20,664 bases of DNA, from assembly GCA_009786275.1 (NCBI GenBank), contig WQTL01000511.1, forward strand, positions 1 through 20,664, written 5' to 3'. The notes beneath the pieces are model-generated. The model made no database searches, had not been told where the DNA came from, and saw only the letters and a list, made by a program, of their open reading frames with translations. The stretch comes from Bacillota bacterium. Lineage in GTDB: Bacteria > Bacillota > Clostridia > Oscillospirales > Acutalibacteraceae. The translations under genes and the position numbers were made by a program. This document shows, piece by piece, positions 1 through 6,795 of this stretch (its first letter is position 1; the number at the start of each line of letters is the position of its first letter).

Positions 1-189
1 CCCTCGCTATACCTCGAAAGTGTGTGCCTGCGCGTACGCTGGTTTTCTTGTTGCCTGATATGGCGCTACTGGCAGTTGGTTTTCACGCTAAATTTCGTTG
101 ACACCAAAACAGGTGCACCTATGAGACCGCAGTGTTTTGGGCTTTCCGGCCTGTTTTGCCAGCTTACAGCCACCAGTTTTGAATCTCTG
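1..189. other. Unassigned left-edge segment with short inverted repeats
   Basis: I recognise no gene here. Reading frames on both strands are short and resemble no family. A perfect 10-bp palindrome (AGGTGCACCT, 111-120) lies between the start and middle of a longer inverted repeat, CCAAAAC (104-110) with GTTTTGG (134-140). The segment abuts the point where the RepA-like reading frame on the minus strand loses its family resemblance (about 190-195), so that point is probably a recombination or deletion junction. The segment may belong to a neighbouring element beyond the window edge. Confidence 0.4.
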
Positions 190-191
190 AC

Positions 192-342
192 ATAAACACA
201 GCCACGACTTGCCGATTTTCGGTGCGCCGCCGAGGATGTGCAGGCCTTGCGGCACAAGGCCTTCAACGATCATGCGGGTTGGGGGTAGGGGCGTGGATAT
301 AAGTGCCGCGCCGGTGAGGGTTTCGAGTTTGCTGGGGGGCAT
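192..342 (-). pseudogene. RepA-like AAA ATPase, 5' fragment only
   Basis: Only the first ~48-50 codons remain. The start is well supported: ATG at 342 follows AAAGGAGA with a spacer of about 5 nt. The fragment reads MPPSKLETLTGAAL and then LVPQGLHILGGAPKIGKSW, a P-loop (GxxxxGKS) in the style of RepA/AAA_25 replicative ATPases found in clostridial integrative elements. Such proteins are normally several hundred residues long. Just past the Walker A lysine-serine the sequence stops looking like the family (QRFKTGGCKLAK and onward), and no Walker B follows, so it cannot be a working ATPase. It marks a decayed replication module at the left edge. The exact breakpoint is approximate, and family assignment rests on a short N-terminus. 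Confidence 0.6.
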
Positions 343-399
343 AAAATTCTCCTTTTGATTTTTTCTTGTTTTTTTATTCAGCAGACGGCCTGGCAGCCT

Positions 400-611
400 T
401 CATCGGAGTTTCACCGGCCCCTTCATGCGGCCCGCAGTCATTGCGGAAGTATCATTATCACCTTTGCTTTTCATCGCTGTCCCCGGGTTGCCTGCCCGAG
501 GTTGAAGCTCTGGCCGTTGGTCGCTCGCCGGATTGTCCGGGTCTTGGCGCGGCCGCTTCGGTAGCTCGCCCTGTTTCCTATGTGTCCAGGCGGCAAAGGC
601 AACGTATCTGC
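400..611 (-). pseudogene. Possible 3' end of the gene upstream of the RepA relic
   Basis: On the minus strand an open frame of about 70 codons runs from an in-frame TAA near 612 to a TGA at 400-402, with no good start codon at its beginning. It reads LSRYVAFAAWTHRKQGELPK at the upstream end and finishes MTAGRMKGPVKLR. The composition is charged and proline-rich, as in the C-terminal tails of relaxases or primases. The stop lies about 57 nt before the RepA-like ATG, as expected for the preceding gene of a replication/mobilisation operon. I cannot name the family. The alternative is chance open frame in GC-rich DNA. If real, it is cut off at its 5' end near 612, where the DUF6076 promoter region begins. 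Confidence 0.35.
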
Positions 612-700
612 TGAGAGGTTATTCAGTTGTCAAGGTTCGGTGCCATTAGATTTTGTAGTTGTGCACAGTCTATCTTCTGGTCTTTTTTATTTTAACACAC

Positions 701-729
701 TTGACAACGCTTGTCAAGGGGTTTATAAT
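701..729 (+). promoter_or_regulatory. Near-consensus promoter with overlapping palindromic operator
   Basis: A consensus -35 TTGACA (701-706) and consensus -10 TATAAT (724-729) are separated by exactly 17 bp, forming a textbook sigma-A promoter for the gene starting at 769. The -35 is embedded in a perfect inverted repeat, TTGACAA-cgc-TTGTCAA (701-717), whose right arm fills most of the spacer. A dimeric repressor bound there would block polymerase. A further TTGTCAA lies upstream near 629-635. No regulator gene is visible next to it. The promoter is clear from sequence; the operator role is inference. Confidence 0.75.
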
Positions 730-768
730 AGTTTTGCAAAATATTTTCGTTCTGAAGGAGAGGCTTGC

Positions 769-1671
769 GTGGACATAGATACCGCATCGGACTTCAAGGC
801 GTACATCATCGGCGACCGGGAATACTTCAGGTGGCGTGACAGGACATCAGGGGATACAATGAAAAAAGACTTCGCACTGTCGCAAAGCCTTTTGGACTAT
901 TTGGATTTGGATTTTGCCGGCGAGTTGCATGGGCTGTTTCGGCAAGCGGGAGAACACTTGGACGTTCCTGAATTGTTTTCGTCCATCGCCGATCAGCATA
1001 TTTATTTCGAGTTGCTGCGGCATGAGCCGAAAGCGGCAGGGATTGGCCTGCCGGAGGAAATTACGCCGACGGAAAATGTGGTCGCGTATTACCCGGAGAA
1101 CGGCTGGCTGCTGCAAGAGCAAGCGAAAGAGTTGATTGGGAAAAATCTGCGGGTGGACGACCAGCGCGGGTGGACCATCCAGCAGCGTCTGGCGGACTAC
1201 GCCATCACGCAGGTGCAGCCGTTCCGCTTCGATCCGATCCAGACCTGCTTCGAGCGGTTGGATGAGAACAATTTCGCTGAGGTGCTTTACCCTCGGACGG
1301 TGCGCGACTTGGTGAACTTCTTCCTGCGGGAGCTCATCCGCCGCGAGATCACCTTCAAGACCTGCCGATGCTGCGGACGGTATTTTCCGTCCTATGTGCA
1401 TGGGAATTCAGAATATTGCGAGCGCGTGTTCCAGGACGATAAGACTTGCAAGGAGATCGGCGCGGTGAGCATGTTCCGGGCGAGGCTGGAGGAGTACCCC
1501 GCTATGCAGATGTACCAGCGGGCGTATAAGACGAGGTTTGCACGGATCAAAGCGAAGAGGATGACCAAGGAGGCGTTCGTTGTCTGGGGTGAGCAGGCAC
1601 GGGTGTACCGGGATAGGGTGATGGCCGGGGAGATGGAACTGGAGGAGTTTGAGGCGTGGCTCAAGGGATAG
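769..1671 (+). CDS. Zinc-finger protein of mobile elements, DUF6076-like
   Basis: A 300-residue protein of unknown function. I chose GTG at 769 because GAAGGAG (754-760) precedes it by 8 nt and the promoter ends at 729; the open frame extends further upstream but that part lies across the promoter. The C-terminal third carries a putative metal site: CRCCGRYF, then YCERVF and TCKEIGA, followed by a helical tail ending EEFEAWL. This layout matches the DUF6076 family, which I know from clostridial integrative and conjugative elements, although I cannot run a search. No signal peptide or membrane segment is seen, so it is probably cytoplasmic and may bind nucleic acid. Its stop codon is separated by a single nucleotide from the stop codon of the convergent GHKL gene, so the transcripts must overlap unless processed. 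Confidence 0.7.
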   Translation: MDIDTASDFKAYIIGDREYFRWRDRTSGDTMKKDFALSQSLLDYLDLDFAGELHGLFRQAGEHLDVPELFSSIADQHIYFELLRHEPKAAGIGLPEEITPTENVVAYYPENGWLLQEQAKELIGKNLRVDDQRGWTIQQRLADYAITQVQPFRFDPIQTCFERLDENNFAEVLYPRTVRDLVNFFLRELIRREITFKTCRCCGRYFPSYVHGNSEYCERVFQDDKTCKEIGAVSMFRARLEEYPAMQMYQRAYKTRFARIKAKRMTKEAFVVWGEQARVYRDRVMAGEMELEEFEAWLKG

Positions 1672-1672
1672 C

Positions 1673-3142
1673 TTATTGAGATGCTGCGACTTTAAGCGCA
1701 AAAGCTTTTATAATTCTCGCTATAAGTGTATTAGCGTGCGGGGTTCCGTCGCTGCACAAGATATCGAAGACTCGCTCCAAAACCTTCTTCTGCTCGATGG
1801 TGATATTGGTTTGCAGGTTTAACGCTTTGTACTTTGTGATTGATTGCTGCGCTCCTATCAGCATATCAAGAGCCGCTATTAGCTCCGCATGGTTAACTTG
1901 CTCTGTTTCTGCCTTCGTCATCAGGGTTGTCTCAGGGACAACAATGGTCCTTATTGCTTCAACGTCCGTTGTTGCGCCATCATGGGCATATTCAATGATT
2001 CGCTGCGCTTTCCGGTCTACACTTCTTTGGTTTGAGATTTTTCTGATCTCACATGAAATACTCTCTGCCCAGACCCGCAAATTAGAGACCAATGATGCAT
2101 AGGTCGCATTCTTTTCCAGCTCGTCCCGCCGCGCATTTGGGATCAGCCGATCTGATACAATATGGAGCTCCCCAAGCAGCCACCCGTTGAACCGCTCATC
2201 CTTAAATATGTAGTTCAACGTGGTCTTGTCTCCAATGAGGATATTGCCCTTTCTCAATCGAATTCCTTTCATGGCTTCCTCCTGTAGCGTGCCATAAAAA
2301 TTCGTTTTTGCGTACCAGAGATATGCGATGGGTTCTCCATCGCATATGAATTCCTTTATTTCAATTTCTGAAATGCTGTCGTCGAGTTCTCTAAGGCGGT
2401 CAGCGATGACTGTATCGCGGTAGGCTTTCGCAACTGGAGCGCTGCCATGTTCATCGCCAATCCATATGTTATAGCTCGTCGGGGCAAACCCAGCGGCCCG
2501 CAGCTTTGATTTAATGATTTTCCCCCACCCAAAAGCGTTATGGAAATCAACCGGGGCAACCTGTTCAAGATATTGCCGAACCATGTCCGCATCCAAAATA
2601 TCGTCAGTATCTTTTGCGCCAGCCATGACGACGTGGAAGTAGTGCCTCGAACGCGCCTCCTGCTCGCTCTTTATCGCAACCACATCGGCAATGAGCGTGT
2701 GCAAGTCCACATCGACGCTTTGGTTCAGCATTCGCTCGCAAAGTGTCTGCGCATCAAACGCAACAACCGTACGCCTATCTTCGCCCGCCGCGGAAGTTTC
2801 AAAAACAAGCTCACTGCAATACGCAATTCCGGCCAGGCGCCCTATGCCGCGGAAGCCCCGCGCATTTGTAAATCGTTTGGGGGAATGCCCTATGTCCAGC
2901 AGATAGGGAAGGGCATTATCCGTTCCGATTCCGGTTCCGTTGTCAGATATCCTGATACATCTTGCCGTTTTATCGATTTCAATCTCAATCCGCGCCTTTT
3001 CCACCTTGATAAGCTCTTGAGATACGGCCATATCGATGGAATCCACAGCATTCTGTATGTACTCGCGATATATATCCTTTGGGCGCTCATACATCCCCGC
3101 CGTGAGGGTTTCCAGCGTGAATTTGCCTATTGTGATTTCCAC
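1673..3142 (-). CDS. Hsp90-like (GHKL) ATPase, paralogue 2, last gene of operon
   Basis: A 489-residue GHKL-fold ATPase. GTG at 3142 is chosen because GGAGGGAGG (3152-3160) precedes it by 9 nt and the resulting N-terminus aligns without gaps to paralogue 1 for over 100 residues. Bergerat-fold motifs are intact: N-box YREYIQNAVDS (E27, N31, D34), G1 DNGTG (67-71), and G2 RGFRGIGRL (95-103). Shared middle motifs include GNILIGDKTTL, RFNGW and LIPNARRDELEKNAT, with conserved arginines in a region that could complete ATP hydrolysis as in Hsp90. It starts 1 nt after the radical SAM stop, so it is probably translationally coupled. Family function (ATP-driven conformational clamp) is established for Hsp90, MutL and gyrase; a role in defence is inferred from context. 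Confidence 0.85.
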   Translation of the reverse strand: MEITIGKFTLETLTAGMYERPKDIYREYIQNAVDSIDMAVSQELIKVEKARIEIEIDKTARCIRISDNGTGIGTDNALPYLLDIGHSPKRFTNARGFRGIGRLAGIAYCSELVFETSAAGEDRRTVVAFDAQTLCERMLNQSVDVDLHTLIADVVAIKSEQEARSRHYFHVVMAGAKDTDDILDADMVRQYLEQVAPVDFHNAFGWGKIIKSKLRAAGFAPTSYNIWIGDEHGSAPVAKAYRDTVIADRLRELDDSISEIEIKEFICDGEPIAYLWYAKTNFYGTLQEEAMKGIRLRKGNILIGDKTTLNYIFKDERFNGWLLGELHIVSDRLIPNARRDELEKNATYASLVSNLRVWAESISCEIRKISNQRSVDRKAQRIIEYAHDGATTDVEAIRTIVVPETTLMTKAETEQVNHAELIAALDMLIGAQQSITKYKALNLQTNITIEQKKVLERVFDILCSDGTPHANTLIARIIKAFALKVAASQ

Positions 3143-3143
3143 A

Positions 3144-5156
3144 TCACCGCACCTCCCTCCGATAAACCTTTTGCAATCGCTCGATGGTATCCTCAATCTT
3201 ATCAAAAATGATTTCGCCCGCTATTTCGTTTTGATTGTGCTCACGCAAGGCTTCCTTCAGCTTTTTCGATTTTTGGAAGAGACGCTCCTCGATTTTTCTC
3301 TCGTCGCCCTCAATCCCTAGGCGCATGATATTTCTCAACTCGGTGGCCGAAATTGCATTTGCTTTTCTGTATCGCAAAGCGATGTCCAGGCTGCGTGTAT
3401 CCAGAGCCATTCGCTTCAGTTCCTTTTGCGCCTTATACAAGGCGTCAAAGATATTGGTAGCCAGATAAGGCTCTTCGATGAAGGCTTGGATGACGTCGAC
3501 AAGGAACGCCATTCCTTGAAGCGTCAGCATTCCTTTGAGGCAAGAGAACTGCGTATGCTCGGATTGAATTACATACCGCAAAATTTCGCCGTATAGGATT
3601 GGGAACTCAATCTTGATATACGTAAGAATTTCCGCCCCCAACGCCTCTGTATTTCTCAGCATATTCAGATAGGACAGATTGTATATAAACATTTTACGCA
3701 GCGTGGGCGTATTTGCCCGTCTGTAATTTTCCATAGAGAAATCGTTGTTCTTGACGAGCTCCACATAACTGGTATACTCGTCACCCAAATAACGATAAAG
3801 CCTTGTCCATTCATCTATCAGGCTGTGGTTTATTTCCCACTGCGCGAAGCGCTTCTTTTTGTCCTCCCTTGATTCGTTTTGTCTTTCCGCAAAGTGCCCG
3901 CGAAATCCAAGAAGATCTTCCGGCATCGCCAAGTTCTCAATAAACTGTTCCGCAGTTGTGCCAAAGTCCGCTTCAAAAAAAGAGCGGGTGGACACGCCTT
4001 TCCCCTGTGTCGGAATAAGCATGCGCTGCACGGCCCGAAGGTATTTCTTGTTCCAATGCGTGCCGATAAAAGATCTGTCCGTAGCGCTCAGCGGTACATA
4101 TTTCATCGGGAAGGAGAAAATGTGAACTCTTCCATCGCCACCGTATTTCTCGTTGAGCTCATCGCAGAAATCCATAGAAATTTTCATGCGTAAAAACAGG
4201 TCTCTTGGGGTATCCGCATGATAGTGCTGTCCTTTTCCGGTAAAATCCTCTCCGTTATAAAGGATATAGTTCGACAGATATTTTATTCCGTTTTTGGCGC
4301 ATAGCTCCAAGGCCCTTTTATATTGCGCCTCGTCCTCAATATGGTCAAACGCTATGCGGGCGGGACTGATTGCCAGCTCTCCTAGCCGCTTTGCCTTATG
4401 CTCTGTCAGCAGCTTGGCGTCCAACCCCTGATTGAAATCAATATAGCGTTGCAGAAGTTTGCCGGTATGCGGGCTTGGATACGTACAACCCTTACCAAAC
4501 CCCAGCGCTATCAGCTCATCGACAATTTTGTCAAACTGATTGGAGCGCAAAACATTATTGTCCATCAAAAGGAGGTTTCGCTTTGCGCCGAATCGTCTAT
4601 CCACTTCCTCAATCTGTTCTTTGATGGAGATGTAAGGCACATATTCAGGCTCCAAGGTCTGTACGGCGCAGAACTGGCACTTCATGCCGCAGCCGCGCGT
4701 CATATAAAGAAAATACGCATCGGTCGCAGGGTACACATAGTCAATATCGTTCAGAATATCATAGTCCGGCGTCAAGCGGTCAATGCATGTTTCGTCATGC
4801 AGCCCGATGGTGCCGTCCCGGTTGAGCAAGCCCCTGACAAGGGTAATGGACGGGAATGTTTTCATAAGCAGCTCCGGCATCAGTGTAGCCATGATTCCAC
4901 CGACAAAAACCATTCGCTTTTCTTTCGCAACCGTGAGGGCATATTCAATGCTTTTCTTGGTTGTCTCCCATTCAAACGTGAACAGCGTCGAAACATAGAC
5001 CCTGTCCCAGCGTTTTTCCGAAAGCCCTTCGGGCAGGGTTCCTTTTGCGAACACAACACAGTCCCCCAGCCTTTTATGAAAGGTTGAAATTTTCATCAAG
5101 CCCAAAGGCGGGTATTTATTTGCGTAATTCGGCTCTATCAGCAGAATGTCCTGCAT
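3144..5156 (-). CDS. Radical SAM enzyme with N-terminal B12-binding-like region
   Basis: A 670-residue protein. The radical SAM cluster motif CGMKCQFC (CX3CX2C, residues about 153-160) should bind a 4Fe-4S cluster and cleave S-adenosylmethionine. The N-terminus, ILLIEPNYANKYPPLGL, followed by an alternating strand/helix region with VFVGGIMATLMPELL, resembles the Rossmann-like cobalamin-binding domain of B12-dependent radical SAM proteins, though cobalamin binding cannot be shown from sequence. Conserved-looking stretches follow the barrel start (LLLMDNNV, FNQGLDAK, ISPARIAFDHIED). The last ~270 residues are mainly helical and unassigned. ATG at 5156 is preceded by GGGAGGG (5167-5173), and the upstream stop is 5 nt away. 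Substrate unknown; it could modify a nucleotide, RNA or peptide. It is not recognisably a viperin, which is much shorter and lacks this N-terminal domain. Confidence 0.88.
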   Translation of the reverse strand: MQDILLIEPNYANKYPPLGLMKISTFHKRLGDCVVFAKGTLPEGLSEKRWDRVYVSTLFTFEWETTKKSIEYALTVAKEKRMVFVGGIMATLMPELLMKTFPSITLVRGLLNRDGTIGLHDETCIDRLTPDYDILNDIDYVYPATDAYFLYMTRGCGMKCQFCAVQTLEPEYVPYISIKEQIEEVDRRFGAKRNLLLMDNNVLRSNQFDKIVDELIALGFGKGCTYPSPHTGKLLQRYIDFNQGLDAKLLTEHKAKRLGELAISPARIAFDHIEDEAQYKRALELCAKNGIKYLSNYILYNGEDFTGKGQHYHADTPRDLFLRMKISMDFCDELNEKYGGDGRVHIFSFPMKYVPLSATDRSFIGTHWNKKYLRAVQRMLIPTQGKGVSTRSFFEADFGTTAEQFIENLAMPEDLLGFRGHFAERQNESREDKKKRFAQWEINHSLIDEWTRLYRYLGDEYTSYVELVKNNDFSMENYRRANTPTLRKMFIYNLSYLNMLRNTEALGAEILTYIKIEFPILYGEILRYVIQSEHTQFSCLKGMLTLQGMAFLVDVIQAFIEEPYLATNIFDALYKAQKELKRMALDTRSLDIALRYRKANAISATELRNIMRLGIEGDERKIEERLFQKSKKLKEALREHNQNEIAGEIIFDKIEDTIERLQKVYRREVR

Positions 5157-5161
5157 GCCGC

Positions 5162-6793
5162 TTAGGCCCTCCCGCTCTCTTCAAAGTCCAATACATACAA
5201 ATAAAATCTGGCCCGTGTCTGCGCCGTATAGAGGGTGGCGCGAACGCTATCGGTTTTCGGCTCATTCTTGTATGTATGGTTTATATAAATGACAATATCC
5301 GACTCGAGCCCCTTGAAGCCCTGTATTGTTCTGTAGGCTATCGCGTCAGTCTTTGGCAGAACTCGCTCATCGCTTAGCGTATGCCCTCCCACGGCAAGGG
5401 TTTCACTCAGGATGGAATTTTCTTTTTTCCGATTGCTTAGAACAATAATTTTCTGCGGCGCCACGCCTTCCCTGTTCACGAGTTTATTTATGATAGAGTC
5501 AATAAATGATACGGCCTGCGCCTTCCTGGTAAATTTTCGATCATCAGGCGCAACCCCTTCTATCTGGTTGGCAATTGTGTCCAGCCCCAAGCTTGTTTGC
5601 TCCTGGACATATCTGTAGATGCTGGCGGTGTTCCTTATGTTATACCTGAGCACAAAGGGAGGCGTATCAATAAAGAACTTCTCGCCAAAATTACGTCTGA
5701 AAATATTTTGGCTTTCGTCATAGAATACATAGAGCGAGCCGTCGTCCTTCAGCATCAGATTCGCGCAAAAAGCCCAATCCTCGGTGAAATCCTGCCCTTC
5801 ATCAACCACCACCAAATCATAACGTTCCAAATCGGGCAAAGCGCCTATGAGGGCACTGTACTCCTTGCAGCCGCCCTGCTCGGGGGCGGACACGGCCTTC
5901 TCTTGCAGAAGAGAAAAAGCGAAGGAATCAATATTGTAACAGGCGGCACGGCTGTCGGCGACCAAGGACGCCACGCTTTCCGCCAACGCTTTGTTATAGC
6001 AAAGATATAAGGCTTTGCCGCCGCCCTGCACGCAGCGAAGGAGCTTCTTAATTCCAATCCAGGTCTTCCCCGTCCCTGCACCGCCAACGATAAACGCTTT
6101 CGGGTAATGTGCAAGCAAATCAATCACTGTGTCCTGCGTTCGGTTGATTTCGAGCAGCTCACGTTCTTTGTCCTGAATCAACGCGCCCGCGGAGATGGAT
6201 AAGGCAATGCGCTTGTTGACGACGCTAATAAATTTTTTCTGGCTGTCGGGCGAGAGGAACGACGACGTCCCGCGCCGCTGATTGCTAAAATAGTAAAAGA
6301 GCTCCGTAACCCGCTTTTGAAGGTCATGCATCACCGAAAGGTCAATGGTGGTTTCCAATGGCGAACCGACGGTTAGGGGCGCGGCGATGGAGTAGTTTGG
6401 GAAGGCGACCGCGCTTCCGTATATCCCGGGGAACTGCGCCTCCAGCTCGTCCTCATAATACTTCTTGAAAAAGCGCATGCTCTGTTCCGCTTGGAGGTAT
6501 GGGGAACGTTTCAGTCTCCTTTCGCCGCTGTGGTCCATCAGATACCACGCGCCGTCCTCAACCCGTATCCCCGTGCCGCCCTTCACCTCAATGCAAAGAA
6601 AGCCATAGTCCGGGTTGAAAATGAGGAAGTCGCATTCGCTGTCCTCCCTGACGCCATTGTTTGTGGCGTACCACCGCACCGAGTGAAAGACATGATACTT
6701 GTCGGGTAGCTGTTTTTTACAGGCGGCAAAAAACTTCACCTCGGAGTGGGGGCTGTAGGAATCAGGGATTTGCGCAGGGTGCATGATGGCCAT
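5162..6793 (-). CDS. NERD nuclease-domain plus SF1 helicase
   Basis: A 543-residue fusion. Residues ~15-130 are a NERD domain: SECDFLIFNPDYGF followed by LCIEVKGGTG gives the D...E-x-K signature of restriction-like nucleases. An SF1 (UvrD/DUF2075-type) helicase follows: Walker A VGGAGTGKTW (~238), Walker B VVVDEGQDF (~331), DESQNIF (~357), the YNIRN motif, TIQGFKGLESDIVIY and YTAQTRAR near the C-terminus. All core motifs look intact. ATG at 6793 is preferred because GGGAGG (6801-6806) sits 7 nt upstream; an in-frame ATG at 6808 lacks this. It begins 2 nt after the DrmB-like stop. NERD-helicase proteins occur in several phage-defence contexts. Likely role: cutting and unwinding target DNA, inferred from domains. 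Confidence 0.88.
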   Translation of the reverse strand: MAIMHPAQIPDSYSPHSEVKFFAACKKQLPDKYHVFHSVRWYATNNGVREDSECDFLIFNPDYGFLCIEVKGGTGIRVEDGAWYLMDHSGERRLKRSPYLQAEQSMRFFKKYYEDELEAQFPGIYGSAVAFPNYSIAAPLTVGSPLETTIDLSVMHDLQKRVTELFYYFSNQRRGTSSFLSPDSQKKFISVVNKRIALSISAGALIQDKERELLEINRTQDTVIDLLAHYPKAFIVGGAGTGKTWIGIKKLLRCVQGGGKALYLCYNKALAESVASLVADSRAACYNIDSFAFSLLQEKAVSAPEQGGCKEYSALIGALPDLERYDLVVVDEGQDFTEDWAFCANLMLKDDGSLYVFYDESQNIFRRNFGEKFFIDTPPFVLRYNIRNTASIYRYVQEQTSLGLDTIANQIEGVAPDDRKFTRKAQAVSFIDSIINKLVNREGVAPQKIIVLSNRKKENSILSETLAVGGHTLSDERVLPKTDAIAYRTIQGFKGLESDIVIYINHTYKNEPKTDSVRATLYTAQTRARFYLYVLDFEESGRA

Positions 6794-6795
6794 AG

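Noticed and set aside
1..760. Left half-site of the sigK insertion (sigK 3' half)
   Set aside because: I searched for the antisense of Glu-Asn-Glu-Ile-Leu-Met and following sigK codons on both strands of the left edge and saw none.
847..1401. 184-codon open frame on the minus strand
   Set aside because: It lies wholly antisense to the DUF6076-like gene, has no family resemblance, and the plus strand has a clear promoter, ribosome site and zinc motif.
4398..5087. 229-codon open frame on the plus strand
   Set aside because: It is antisense to the radical SAM motif region and has no ribosome site or recognisable domain.
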